IMG/VR virus record: IMGVR_UViG_3300031521_000012
Location: 1 to 64,000 of that record
DNA from: a virus
Direction: 5' to 3' (one strand)
Length of the DNA: 64,000 nt
Both the position numbers and the translations under genes were made by a program. Shown in pieces: positions 30,158-38,284 of this stretch. Numbering within the stretch: the stretch's first letter is position 1; every line of letters starts with the position of its first letter. The notes below the pieces were generated by a model that saw nothing but the letters and a program-made list of their open reading frames with translations, ran no database searches and was not told where the DNA came from.

Positions 30158-30442
30158 TTAATTAAAAATTCTACCACAATTTTGACATTGATTAACTCCG
30201 CCTTCATCATCAGTTAATTTAATATGATCACTATGGCAATAAGGACAGGTGAACAAGGGTTCATCGAAAGGTCTACCGAATGATGGTTTAGTATCAATTA
30301 CCTTATCATCGTTGAATATAACTACTCTGGTAGAATCATTGATGTAAGCATCTACATTACGTTCACTAAGTAGATTTACTCCATATACTCTATTCTTATA
30401 ATCCATTATCAATTCTTTAGCTTCTGCTTTACTTATGTTCAT
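30158..30442 (-). CDS. Zinc-ribbon protein 3 with FGRPFDEPL motif (94 residues)
   Basis: N-terminus NISKAEAKELIMDYKNRVYG, middle PSFGRPFDEPLFTCPYCHSD (near 53-72) and CQNCGRIFN at the end. The N-terminus and the FGRPFDEPL motif are shared with the gene at 32142, so the two are paralogues. Four cysteines suit a zinc ribbon. Confidence 0.77.
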   Translation of the reverse strand: MNISKAEAKELIMDYKNRVYGVNLLSERNVDAYINDSTRVVIFNDDKVIDTKPSFGRPFDEPLFTCPYCHSDHIKLTDDEGGVNQCQNCGRIFN

Positions 30443-30774
30443 GACATTTGTTTTTTAGTTTTTTCAATACAAGCTTCAAGTATTTCTTTACGTTTATAAA
30501 ATCCATCAATAGTAAATATTGGAAACCAATAGACAGAATTTCTATTCCTTGGGTTATATTCATATAATTCAGGTAGATTCTCGATATTAATATTATCGGA
30601 GTTAAATACTAATCTTCTTAGATAATTAATATCATCCTTATTTATGTTGCTAAGCAATATACAAAACCCCTCACATTTATAAAACTTATCATCTTCAAAA
30701 ACAGCATTTTTAATCAATGCTTTCAGCATTGCAATATAAATTGTATGGCGCTTAGCTTTAATAATTCTTTTCAT
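30439..30774 (-). CDS. Array paralogue 6 (111 residues)
   Basis: KAKRHTIYIAMLKALIK, KCEGFCILLSNI, ENLPELYEYNPR, YWFPIFTIDGFYKRKEILEACIEKTKK. Its stop overlaps the start of the zinc-ribbon gene at 30442 (ATGA), indicating translational coupling. Confidence 0.78.
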   Translation of the reverse strand: MKRIIKAKRHTIYIAMLKALIKNAVFEDDKFYKCEGFCILLSNINKDDINYLRRLVFNSDNINIENLPELYEYNPRNRNSVYWFPIFTIDGFYKRKEILEACIEKTKKQMS

Positions 30775-30793
30775 GTTTTTTAATTAAGATAAG

Positions 30794-31108
30794 TTATTCG
30801 GTTTCCCTAATTGCTTGTTCTAATATTTTAATTCTTTTTGCTGCACCCTTTTCATTACGTTTGAACCAATACTGATTATTGCCAATGCATGATATAAATG
30901 GCTTGTGTTTAATAAGCTCAGGAAAATTTTTAATTGTAACGAATTTTCCACTGGTTTCATTTCTAGCTAATTTAATCACAGCTATTGTAAGATAAATGCA
31001 TAGACCATCACATTTATATTGATAGTATAATTTTCTGGCTATGCCATCATGTAATTTATCGAGCATTGCTTTATAAACAGTATTTCGAAATTCTTTAGTA
31101 TATTCCAT
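30794..31108 (-). CDS. Array paralogue 7 (104 residues)
   Basis: TKEFRNTVYKAMLDKLHDGI, KCDGLCIYLTIA, NFPELIKHKP, YWFKRNEKGAAKRIKILEQAIRETE. All signature positions intact. Confidence 0.79.
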   Translation of the reverse strand: MEYTKEFRNTVYKAMLDKLHDGIARKLYYQYKCDGLCIYLTIAVIKLARNETSGKFVTIKNFPELIKHKPFISCIGNNQYWFKRNEKGAAKRIKILEQAIRETE

Positions 31109-31114
31109 TGATTA

Positions 31115-31429
31115 TTAGTTTTTGGTTTCCTCAATAGCTTGTTTCAATATTGATATTCTTGTAAGATAGCCTTCGGTATCTCTTTCAAACCACCAATCAT
31201 CACCTTTCTTAAAGGTTTCTGGTCTATGCTTGAATATTTCAGGATATGTTTTGTTGGTGATATTAACGTTTTGTTCTTTATGACCTAAGTACCAGCAAAG
31301 ACCACCACCACGCATACTACCGATAGTACCCATGACATTAAAATCAAATTCCATATCTTTAAGCGCAACAGAATATAAATCATGTCTTTGCACTTTTGTT
31401 AATTTTTCAATTTTTTTCAATTTGTCCAC
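31115..31429 (-). CDS. Array paralogue 8 (104 residues)
   Basis: TKVQRHDLYSVALKDM, GGGLCWYLGHKE, TYPEIFKHRPE, WWFERDTEGYLTRISILKQAIEETK. The first cysteine of the CxGLC motif is replaced by glycine here. Confidence 0.78.
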   Translation of the reverse strand: MDKLKKIEKLTKVQRHDLYSVALKDMEFDFNVMGTIGSMRGGGLCWYLGHKEQNVNITNKTYPEIFKHRPETFKKGDDWWFERDTEGYLTRISILKQAIEETKN

Positions 31430-31450
31430 GATGTTTTTATTTAAAATAAG

Positions 31451-31792
31451 TTATTTGGTTTCTTCAATTGCTTGTTCTAAAATTGCAATTCTTTTGTTTG
31501 CACCATCATCATCATTTTTGAACCAATAATCATGTGCAATAAATGTTTTATGTTTGGGCTTATGCTTTTTAAGCTCAAGATAATTTTGAATCTGACGTAT
31601 GGCATTATCCCCATTAACATCATCTAATACATAAAAAATGTTTTGTTTTCTCAATGCTTCATCAAAATATATACATAATCCTTCGCACTTTAACCATTTA
31701 ACACCAGTAATTTTACGTCTTGCAATATCTGCGATCAATAGATCAAGCATTATCTTATACGTTTTATTGCGAAATTCTTTAGTTAGTTTCAT
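31451..31792 (-). CDS. Array paralogue 9 (113 residues)
   Basis: TKEFRNKTYKIMLDLLIADI, KCEGLCIYFDEA, YLELKKHKPK, YWFKNDDDGANKRIAILEQAIEETK. Its start codon lies inside the last codons of paralogue 10 (14-base overlap). Confidence 0.79.
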   Translation of the reverse strand: MKLTKEFRNKTYKIMLDLLIADIARRKITGVKWLKCEGLCIYFDEALRKQNIFYVLDDVNGDNAIRQIQNYLELKKHKPKHKTFIAHDYWFKNDDDGANKRIAILEQAIEETK

Positions 31793-32135
31793 CGGCTATA
31801 TTATTTTGGAGTTCAGTATCTTTGATTGCTTGTTTTAATATTTTAATTCTTTTTTGTTTTCCTGCTTTATCAAGTTTAAACCAATAACATGTAATCCATG
31901 AAGGGTCTTTTGGTTTGTGAATAAGTAATTCAGGATAGTTATTAATGTTACAAAGATCATTAACATCGCCAATACTCATATCAATAGTGGTAAATCTGCA
32001 AGTCGATAGTGCAAGATAAACACATAAGCCTTCACAAATATATGTTGTTTTATTAAACTGTTCGCTCTTATCATTAATCAAGAAATCAAGCATTAACATA
32101 TAGATTTGATTGCGTAATTCTTTAGTTAGTTCCAT
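31779..32135 (-). CDS. Array paralogue 10 (118 residues)
   Basis: TKELRNQIYMLMLDFLINDK, ICEGLCVYLALS, NNYPELLIHKPK, YWFKLDKAGKQKRIKILKQAIKDTE. Upstream-most gene of the uninterrupted array run. Confidence 0.79.
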   Translation of the reverse strand: MELTKELRNQIYMLMLDFLINDKSEQFNKTTYICEGLCVYLALSTCRFTTIDMSIGDVNDLCNINNYPELLIHKPKDPSWITCYWFKLDKAGKQKRIKILKQAIKDTELQNNIADETN

Positions 32136-32141
32136 GATTGT

Positions 32142-32831
32142 TTATTTATCAAAAAATTCGTCATTACAATGAGAGCAACCACAAGAAATGATCTCTCCAT
32201 CAGCATCAATCTCTATTTCACAATCTAATTTTCTACCACAATAAGGACAGATAGTAACATCTATTTTTGCTAATCCTATTTTTGCTGTGGATATATTATT
32301 ATCGGTAGTGATTAGATTATCTAATAAATTTAATCTATTCATATGTTCATCACATGCACCTACCTTAACTTGAATCCAATCTGGTTCATTAGCACGATAG
32401 TCAAGTCTTGCACCACGTCCATATTCATTATTAAACATCATTACCACTTGTTGTCCTTCTTCTTTACTATCAACAAACATACTGATGTTATGATTATAAC
32501 CATTAAGTCCTTCCTTACCACATATAAAGCAAGGAACATTTGATTCTAAGCCAATACCTCTTGAATGAACATTAACATGATTAATAGTAGCATCGTCATT
32601 CAATGGTTCATCGAATGGTCTGCCGAAGTTTGATGATTTATTATTGCTAGTGTTATCATCAATTGCCATATCATCTTCAAACTTAGCTGCATTATCAGGA
32701 GCATTAAGATAGAAATCGATAATCATGTTAGATTCTTCAATATTTTCTCGAATAGCGCAATTATTATCGATATTTGTCATTTCGAGAAAATCCATTAATA
32801 ATTTTCTGACTTCTTCCTTAGTTATTTTCAT
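32142..32831 (-). CDS. Zinc-ribbon protein 4 with FGRPFDEPL motif (229 residues)
   Basis: Same N-terminus (KITKEEVRKLLMDF) and NFGRPFDEPL motif (near 68-77) as the 30158 gene, but with an inserted central domain that holds CFICGKEGLNGYNHN (near 100) and a following region typical of uncharacterised phage zinc proteins. The C-terminus has CPYCGRKLDCEIE and CGCSHCNDEFF, another four-cysteine ribbon. Confidence 0.77.
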   Translation of the reverse strand: MKITKEEVRKLLMDFLEMTNIDNNCAIRENIEESNMIIDFYLNAPDNAAKFEDDMAIDDNTSNNKSSNFGRPFDEPLNDDATINHVNVHSRGIGLESNVPCFICGKEGLNGYNHNISMFVDSKEEGQQVVMMFNNEYGRGARLDYRANEPDWIQVKVGACDEHMNRLNLLDNLITTDNNISTAKIGLAKIDVTICPYCGRKLDCEIEIDADGEIISCGCSHCNDEFFDK

Positions 32832-32852
32832 GATATTTTTAATTAAAAATTG

Positions 32853-33293
32853 TTATTTACTAAAATACTTAGCCATTATGGGTTCGATACTACCTTGACA
32901 ACCATTACAATGATGCGTAGTATTGTATCTTATGGAATCTTCCACATATGTATTAGTATTTGTATTAACCCAAGCAAGTTTCATTATATCATATGAGCCA
33001 CACTCACGACAACACAATAATTCATCGTTGGTTATTATTCCTGTATGAACGATAACTGCATTGGTAAAATCATAGTCTACTTCGCATACATAGATAATTC
33101 TTGTATCATCATGAAAAGAATCAGAAATAACATTTTCATTATTGATTGAAGTTTTATACCATCGACTTGCATGTGGATTATCTTGTTGATAATATAATGC
33201 TTCATTATAAGTAAATTCCTTTGGCTTACCAACTTGAGTCATTATTGGCTTAAATTCTTTAAGCCATTCCAGATATGTTATTTTCCTTGTCAT
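32853..33293 (-). CDS. Zinc-ribbon protein 5 (146 residues)
   Basis: N-terminal TYLEWLKEFKPIMTQVGKPK, C-terminal CCRECGSYDIMKLAW and HHCNGCQGSIEP. Four cysteines with a histidine pair. Start follows the TTTTTAATTAAAAAT spacer. Confidence 0.75.
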   Translation of the reverse strand: MTRKITYLEWLKEFKPIMTQVGKPKEFTYNEALYYQQDNPHASRWYKTSINNENVISDSFHDDTRIIYVCEVDYDFTNAVIVHTGIITNDELLCCRECGSYDIMKLAWVNTNTNTYVEDSIRYNTTHHCNGCQGSIEPIMAKYFSK

Positions 33294-33314
33294 AATATTT
33301 TTAATTAAAAATTG

Positions 33315-33881
33315 TTATTGAAATAGTTTCCAAGTGCCATCGAGTTTATTAATCATCATCACGCCACGTCTGGACTTGTCCTTGTCATAACGATTTTCTA
33401 AGAATAGATAATCTTCTGACTCTATGGATTTACTTGTATCACAATAGAATTCTTTGGTTTCGATGTTATAGTACTTACTATCAACAGAAAAGATACATGA
33501 GTTTTTAACCAGATATGGACTTCTAAAGCTATCCTGCACATATTTTTCATTTCCATTTTTATCTAGTATGCACCATTTGCTTTCCAAGTATTTGGGGTCA
33601 ACCTTAGCACCACGTTTCTTTTGTGAATCCAATATGCTTTTATCATAGAATGCTTCAACGTGTTTTAATAACATGAAGTATCCATTTGGATTTGGCTTAC
33701 TGTCACCCATTCCACCTATGCGATAGAGTGTAGTACCTACCAATTCGCCATTTCGTGTTAGACAAATGAAATCATTCTCATGAATATTCCACTTAGCACG
33801 ATAGTCTGCATTGATATCAATTTTGCTATATTGTAAGCCTGAACCTATTAGTGATTCCGTTTTTATTAGTTGCACGTTCAT
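33315..33881 (-). CDS. Unknown 188-residue protein
   Basis: Basic alpha/beta protein. The segment LTRNGELVGTTLYRIGGMGD (near 43-62) and YFMLLKHVEAFYDKSILD (near 69-87) look like a conserved domain, but I cannot name it. No cysteine ribbon. Confidence 0.76.
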   Translation of the reverse strand: MNVQLIKTESLIGSGLQYSKIDINADYRAKWNIHENDFICLTRNGELVGTTLYRIGGMGDSKPNPNGYFMLLKHVEAFYDKSILDSQKKRGAKVDPKYLESKWCILDKNGNEKYVQDSFRSPYLVKNSCIFSVDSKYYNIETKEFYCDTSKSIESEDYLFLENRYDKDKSRRGVMMINKLDGTWKLFQ

Positions 33882-33892
33882 GTTATTTTTTA

Positions 33893-34147
33893 TTAGAATT
33901 TAGATAAGTCACCCTTCCAGTTTTCAACAGTTGTTGAGGAAGTTACAAAACAATAGCCTTTACCTCTTACGCAAGGATTACTAACATGATAATCTGTTTC
34001 ATCAAGACAATACATTTGATCTGAATAGTCTTTATGCCAATCAGTGCTATTGGTTTGATCGTTCATGCGTTTAACCTCTGCATCTGCATCAGCTTCTTGC
34101 ATTTGACCGATATGTTCACCAATAAAAGTAATTAATGTTTTTTTCAT
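33893..34147 (-). CDS. Unknown 84-residue protein
   Basis: First gene after the ECF-type promoter at 34167-34201 and head of the transcription unit that probably runs through the whole array. Acidic (EADADAEVKRMNDQTNST), aromatic C-terminal part. Not recognised. Confidence 0.75.
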   Translation of the reverse strand: MKKTLITFIGEHIGQMQEADADAEVKRMNDQTNSTDWHKDYSDQMYCLDETDYHVSNPCVRGKGYCFVTSSTTVENWKGDLSKF

Positions 34148-34166
34148 GGTTGATGGTTTTACTTAT

Positions 34167-34201
34167 ATCTATAATACGTATGAACACTATCAAATGTTAC
34201 A
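34167..34201 (-). promoter_or_regulatory. ECF-type promoter (leftward)
   Basis: Minus strand TGTAAC at 34201-34196, 17-base spacer, CGTATTATAGATATAA from 34178. It is the only recognisable promoter for the array genes downstream (27.2-34.1 kb). Confidence 0.82.
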
Positions 34202-34239
34202 AACTTAATTGTTTTTATCTTGAAATTCATTCCCACATT

Positions 34240-34509
34240 TTAAGCATCATCATTCGCATCTAGTAAAATATGCTCAGTTCCACCACAATAGGGACAAATT
34301 GGGTCGTGAATATCATTGGCATCAATATTACTAATTTCAATAGTGCTATTGGCTACCTTTTTATATGTTTTTAGATATTCATTATAATCCTTCTGCCAGC
34401 TACAACCATCTTTCCCATATTCCAAAGTTATTACTAAGTCAGCTCTTACAAGCAATTTCTCTGCTTTAGCTAATTTTTCGTTTAGCTGTTTTAAATATTC
34501 TTCACTCAT
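34240..34509 (-). CDS. Unknown 89-residue protein with C-terminal half zinc knuckle
   Basis: Helical N-terminal part (LKQLNEKLAKAEKLLVRADL), then CPYCGGTEHILLD near the end. Only one CxxC pair is present, so the ribbon is incomplete or dimeric. Confidence 0.72.
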   Translation of the reverse strand: MSEEYLKQLNEKLAKAEKLLVRADLVITLEYGKDGCSWQKDYNEYLKTYKKVANSTIEISNIDANDIHDPICPYCGGTEHILLDANDDA

Positions 34510-34521
34510 GATATTTGTGTT

Positions 34522-34836
34522 TTAATTGTTATTAGTAATTACTAATTCTAGTGGTGTAATTTCAGCTAGGCTATATTTAACATCATCTTTGCTCACCACA
34601 TTAAGAAATGTAACTAATTGCTCACGATTTAGATAAATTTGATTTTCCGCCACTTTTCCCGAATACTTAATCGAATATCGATCATTATTCAAATTATTAT
34701 TAACAACCCTAGCTCTATTAATAATTCTATACACAGGACAGCCAGTAACAGAATCATTATGATTAAGATCGCATATCAAATGTCTGTTTTCGAAATTAAG
34801 GGCATTTATCATGCCTGAGAAAGATAGCTTATCCAT
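34522..34836 (-). CDS. Unknown 104-residue protein
   Basis: Beta-rich, ending in LAEITPLELVITNNN. Layout (helix, strands, then EQLVTFLNVVSKDD) resembles its neighbours at 34843 and 35160, which may be distant paralogues. Not recognised. Confidence 0.73.
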   Translation of the reverse strand: MDKLSFSGMINALNFENRHLICDLNHNDSVTGCPVYRIINRARVVNNNLNNDRYSIKYSGKVAENQIYLNREQLVTFLNVVSKDDVKYSLAEITPLELVITNNN

Positions 34837-34842
34837 TGTTTA

Positions 34843-35154
34843 TTATTCTCCAAGTATTAATTCTATTTCTGTTTTGAATGAAGATACAATCATATATCTT
34901 TTATCTGGTGTATGACAGAAATTAATATATGCAATAACTTCATCCAGCTTATATGAAGCAGATGTTTTCGAAATATCATCAGTAACGATGTAATAATCAC
35001 CGCCCTTTTCTATTCTTACTAGCGAATTAATGGCACTTATTTCTAAATGACAGCTACGTAGTTCTATTTCAGAATAAGCGCCTATTGCTTTAATCAGTTC
35101 TTCGGCATTTGCCTTATATTTGGAGTTATTCATCGCTGATCGTATATTTCCCAT
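34843..35154 (-). CDS. Unknown 103-residue protein
   Basis: Helix (NAEELIKAIGAYSEIELR) then strands and LDEVIAYINFCH near the C-terminus, followed by YMIVSSFKTEIELI. Similar layout to 34522, 36592 and 38728. Not recognised. Confidence 0.73.
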   Translation of the reverse strand: MGNIRSAMNNSKYKANAEELIKAIGAYSEIELRSCHLEISAINSLVRIEKGGDYYIVTDDISKTSASYKLDEVIAYINFCHTPDKRYMIVSSFKTEIELILGE

Positions 35155-35159
35155 GTTGT

Positions 35160-35420
35160 TTAATATTTATTACGCATTTCAAAATTCCATACACCATGCT
35201 TTATATTCATTAGAATAATAATTAGCTTTTCTTCATTTACAATATCGCCTGAATGTGGCGTTGATACATGAAATAGGTCAGTGGCAATAATTTTTTGAAT
35301 ATTAGTATACCTCATACTATCATAACCATTAAGAGTTATTGATAATACCTGATCATAACCAATTTTATTTAAAAACTCTTTGGCTTGTTCTTCGGTTAAT
35401 GGTAGTTTAGGGGTTTCCAT
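35160..35420 (-). CDS. Unknown 86-residue protein
   Basis: First gene behind the promoter at 35441-35475. TEEQAKEFLNKIGYDQVLSI and EEKLIIILMNIKHG. Not recognised. Confidence 0.74.
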   Translation of the reverse strand: METPKLPLTEEQAKEFLNKIGYDQVLSITLNGYDSMRYTNIQKIIATDLFHVSTPHSGDIVNEEKLIIILMNIKHGVWNFEMRNKY

Positions 35421-35440
35421 TGGAAATAATTATTGGTTAT

Positions 35441-35475
35441 ATCTATTATACGTATGAGATAGCGAAAAGGTTACA
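35441..35475 (-). promoter_or_regulatory. ECF-type promoter (leftward)
   Basis: Minus strand TGTAAC 35475-35470, 17-base spacer, CGTATAATAGATATAACCA from 35452. Confidence 0.82.
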
Positions 35476-35477
35476 AA

Positions 35478-35508
35478 AAACGCTGATAAATATTATCTAC
35501 CAGCGTTT
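35478..35508 (-). terminator. Hairpin directly upstream of the promoter
   Basis: AAACGCTG (minus, from 35508) pairs with CAGCGTTT (to 35478); the T-run leads into TTTTTTGTAAC of the promoter. Ends the 35530-35886 unit. Confidence 0.7.
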
Positions 35509-35529
35509 AAATGCGTTTTATTGATTAGA

Positions 35530-35886
35530 TTAACCAATTATTTTGTTTAGCTTTTCGTTTTCGAGTCTTATTTTATTGTGAATATATGATAAGCCATCGT
35601 ATATTCTCCTGAATTTTGTAAGTATATCATCTGGTTGTGCATTAGCTTTTCTCTCACCATTATCACAATCTACAATACCATCACCACTAAGCCTATTTCC
35701 GAAATATTCTAATCTTTGTACTTCAATATCGTAACTCATTACAATATTTTCAAATTTAATGATTAAGTCCTCGAATTCTGAATCGGTGACTTTAACGCAA
35801 GATTTAGATGCGCCAGAGCAATCATCATTATTGTTATATCCGCTGTTGTTGCTAGCCCTATTGTTTTTTAACGTACTGTTTTCCAT
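35530..35886 (-). CDS. Unknown 118-residue protein behind a host-type promoter
   Basis: Asparagine/serine-rich N-terminus, then helical (DLIIKFENIVMSYDIEVQRL; IYDGLSYIHNKIRLENEKLN). No family recognised. It is a single-gene unit and, unlike nearly all neighbours, is preceded by a TTG-N20-TAnnTTTG promoter, so it may be expressed early. Confidence 0.76.
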   Translation of the reverse strand: MENSTLKNNRASNNSGYNNNDDCSGASKSCVKVTDSEFEDLIIKFENIVMSYDIEVQRLEYFGNRLSGDGIVDCDNGERKANAQPDDILTKFRRIYDGLSYIHNKIRLENEKLNKIIG

Positions 35887-35906
35887 TGTTTATATATTTT
35901 ATATAA

Positions 35907-35937
35907 CAAAGATATTATATATTATTAAAACAAGCAA
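35907..35937 (-). promoter_or_regulatory. Host primary-sigma-type promoter (leftward)
   Basis: Minus strand TTG (35937-35935), 20-base spacer, TATCTTTG (35914-35907): a good match to TTTG-N19-21-TAnnTTTG of Bacteroidota. Confidence 0.68.
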
Positions 35938-35958
35938 GGATTTTTCATAAAATAATAA

Positions 35959-36369
35959 TTATTTTTTTATCGTTTGAATTGGGTCGAATGCACCTTTTTC
36001 GTACTGGTCGATACAACTTCTATTCGGTAAATATAATGGACATTTATGTTCGATACATTTCCCAATGCATTCATAATATATTTTTAACTTTTCTGCTCTT
36101 TTTTCATTTTCAATTGCCAGATCATCCAATGCACGTTTGATATTTTCGGTTTCAATATCCATTAAAATATCTTCTTCGGCTTGTTGAAATCCCATAGCTT
36201 CACGTTCCTCTTGTTCAGCTATTCCAATCCAAACATCGATTTCCTCTTGTTCTGCTTCTTGTTCGGCTAACCATTGAAAATATCTTTCTTCGGCTAGTTT
36301 TACTTCTTCTTTGAATTCTTCATCAGACATGCCGAATGGCTGATAATAAGGGATATAAGGCTCTTCCAT
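35959..36369 (-). CDS. Glutamate-rich coiled-coil protein with C-terminal cysteines (136 residues)
   Basis: Residues about 15-95 are a highly acidic helix likely to form a coiled coil (EERYFQWLAEQEAEQEEID). The C-terminus has CIGKCIEHKCPLYLPNRSC, four spaced cysteines that could bind metal. Function unknown. Confidence 0.75.
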   Translation of the reverse strand: MEEPYIPYYQPFGMSDEEFKEEVKLAEERYFQWLAEQEAEQEEIDVWIGIAEQEEREAMGFQQAEEDILMDIETENIKRALDDLAIENEKRAEKLKIYYECIGKCIEHKCPLYLPNRSCIDQYEKGAFDPIQTIKK

Positions 36370-36378
36370 TGTATTATA

Positions 36379-36585
36379 TTATTGAGAGAGAACTGTAATT
36401 GTTGTTTTTACTATTGGTGTGGAATAGTCCAGAATTGCATCACATATACTGCATTTATACACAATATGATTTGTTTTGTCTTTCTTATTTACATAGCCAC
36501 CAACATAAACCAATGCCACGTGAATGCTTCTAGGAGCATCTTTTTGTTCATCGTCATATCTGTGTTTACATTTAACTTTTTTCAT
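36379..36585 (-). CDS. Small cysteine/histidine protein (68 residues)
   Basis: KKVKCKHRYDDEQK at the start and YKCSICDAILDY later give a C-H...CxxC arrangement suited to a zinc site. Unknown role. Confidence 0.73.
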   Translation of the reverse strand: MKKVKCKHRYDDEQKDAPRSIHVALVYVGGYVNKKDKTNHIVYKCSICDAILDYSTPIVKTTITVLSQ

Positions 36586-36591
36586 GATATA

Positions 36592-36882
36592 CTATTTTAG
36601 TTCTCTTCTTAATTCAGTGATGATCGTATATTTATTTTCATATTGAAGTTTTGTATGCTTTATATGATTTTCATTATATCTATGTAAAACATCTACAACA
36701 TCCTTTTTACATAAGATTGCAATATCTTTACCATCTGAATGAAATAATTCATATTCGTTTTTGCATTTCTTTTTGAAATAACACTTAAGACCATAGCTTG
36801 GAATAAATTCCACTTCCAATTCGGTTAATGGTTTATCTAATACATGCATTATTTCTTTTATATGTTCTGCTGTTAGTATCAT
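36592..36882 (-). CDS. Unknown 96-residue protein
   Basis: Helix (TAEHIKEIMHVLDKPLTELE), then strands, CKKDVVDVLHRYNENH and YTIITELRRELK. Layout like 34843 and 38728. Not recognised. Confidence 0.73.
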   Translation of the reverse strand: MILTAEHIKEIMHVLDKPLTELEVEFIPSYGLKCYFKKKCKNEYELFHSDGKDIAILCKKDVVDVLHRYNENHIKHTKLQYENKYTIITELRRELK

Positions 36883-36892
36883 AATATTATAT

Positions 36893-37186
36893 TTAGTTTA
36901 ATGATATATTATATTTTTCCTTATATGTTAAAAGTCCAGCATGTTTGTAATGCAATAATGCTTCAGGTGGATAATCATGGGTAATGTTTTCTTGTGAAGA
37001 AAGTGGAATACACTCAACATTATGATCGTTATAGTTAACAACCATCAACGGAAACTCTGGATTTGATTTTAGAAATACAATTTCAAATATATCGAAATCA
37101 TCAGTTGTTGTATGCCTGATAGTATATTGCCATTTGCATTTGCGTAGGTCATTAGTATTAAATTTATTGCTCTTATATATCATCAT
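36893..37186 (-). CDS. Unknown 97-residue protein
   Basis: Beta-rich (WQYTIRHTTTDDFDIFEIVF). Start overlaps the end of the upstream gene by 14 bases. Not recognised. Confidence 0.73.
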   Translation of the reverse strand: MMIYKSNKFNTNDLRKCKWQYTIRHTTTDDFDIFEIVFLKSNPEFPLMVVNYNDHNVECIPLSSQENITHDYPPEALLHYKHAGLLTYKEKYNISLN

Positions 37187-37463
37187 TTTCTTCTATTAAA
37201 TAATTATCAATCACGTGCTTATAATACTTCTTTTCGCAAAACCTAACAGCTTTTTTAACCGTAGTAAATACTTTTTTATCGACAGCCATTATGCCCTGAT
37301 ATGGTATAAGCTGATATACTTGTAGCAAATCGTTACCAAGAATACCAAAAAACACTTTGGTTTTATATTTAGGAGTATAGGCATAATATGCAAATCTTTC
37401 ACCTGCAAATTGATCTTTTCTCCAAACTAAAGGTCTGACCTTATATGATTTACCATTCTTCAT
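37173..37463 (-). CDS. Unknown 96-residue basic protein
   Basis: Basic, tyrosine-rich (AYYAYTPKYKTKVFFGILGN). Overlaps both neighbours by 14 bases, indicating a coupled operon. Not recognised. Confidence 0.74.
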   Translation of the reverse strand: MKNGKSYKVRPLVWRKDQFAGERFAYYAYTPKYKTKVFFGILGNDLLQVYQLIPYQGIMAVDKKVFTTVKKAVRFCEKKYYKHVIDNYLIEENDDI

Positions 37464-37788
37464 ACGTCAGTTCATTTAGTTTTATATCTTCAAGTATCAT
37501 TAAGAATTTAGCTAAGGTTTCTTTTTCTAACGTGCAGTTAGTAGTAGAGCACATAGCTAATGTTGGTATCTCAGGCATTACAATATAAGTCTGCTTCATT
37601 TTAATAACAGGATACATATATTCTGCAGATTCAATACTATCCTTCGTTATATCTACGTATATTTGATTTTCAAATTGTTTTTCGACTTCCCTGCGAATTA
37701 TGCGTAGTTCAGGATAGAATATGACATTACTATTGGTAATTCTACTCCAATTTAATAAAACCTGTGCAGCATTAATTGTTTCAATCAT
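37450..37788 (-). CDS. Unknown 112-residue protein
   Basis: Alpha/beta protein; TKDSIESAEYMYPVIKMKQT and TLEKETLAKFLMILEDIKL near the end. Not recognised. Confidence 0.74.
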   Translation of the reverse strand: MIETINAAQVLLNWSRITNSNVIFYPELRIIRREVEKQFENQIYVDITKDSIESAEYMYPVIKMKQTYIVMPEIPTLAMCSTTNCTLEKETLAKFLMILEDIKLNELTYEEW

Positions 37789-37816
37789 CGTTGTTTTTAT
37801 TTAAAAAGTAATCATG

Positions 37817-38281
37817 TTATATTTCTTCAACAATCCAATCACTTATGCTAGTTTCTCCCATAACTTGACCACGTGAATATTGGCAATCTACATATACTAT
37901 TTTATCTTTTGTTAGCTTATGTATAATACTGTTATTTTCACAATAAACTATAAATGTAGCATAGTTACTTCTTATTGCAGAAGATAATCCATGCACAGTA
38001 GTTTGGTATATTTTACCTCTTTTACTTAAGTTACTTCCATGATATTTATGTGGTTGATAATACATTCCAGTTGGAACATGCTTTAGTTTATATGGATTCA
38101 TAGTGTGATAATTGACTGATATATATATATGAAAAGAAATATGATACATAAATGATAGATATATGATTATCATCATGATAACACAAATGATTTTTTTGAT
38201 TAATGTTTTACTGTTCATGTATAATGAGTAAAACATAAACTCAAAAATGTATAAAAATATTAAGTCGAATATTACACTCAT
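37817..38281 (-). CDS. Membrane-anchored protein (154 residues)
   Basis: One to two hydrophobic helices at residues 1-20 and 27-57 precede a soluble C-terminal domain (PTGMYYQPHKYHGSNLSKRG, IYQTTVHGLSSAIRSN). The YYQP...GK.Y pattern of the tail resembles a module found in phage small proteins. Function unknown. Confidence 0.75.
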   Translation of the reverse strand: MSVIFDLIFLYIFEFMFYSLYMNSKTLIKKIICVIMMIIIYLSFMYHISFHIYISVNYHTMNPYKLKHVPTGMYYQPHKYHGSNLSKRGKIYQTTVHGLSSAIRSNYATFIVYCENNSIIHKLTKDKIVYVDCQYSRGQVMGETSISDWIVEEI

Positions 38282-38284
38282 GTT

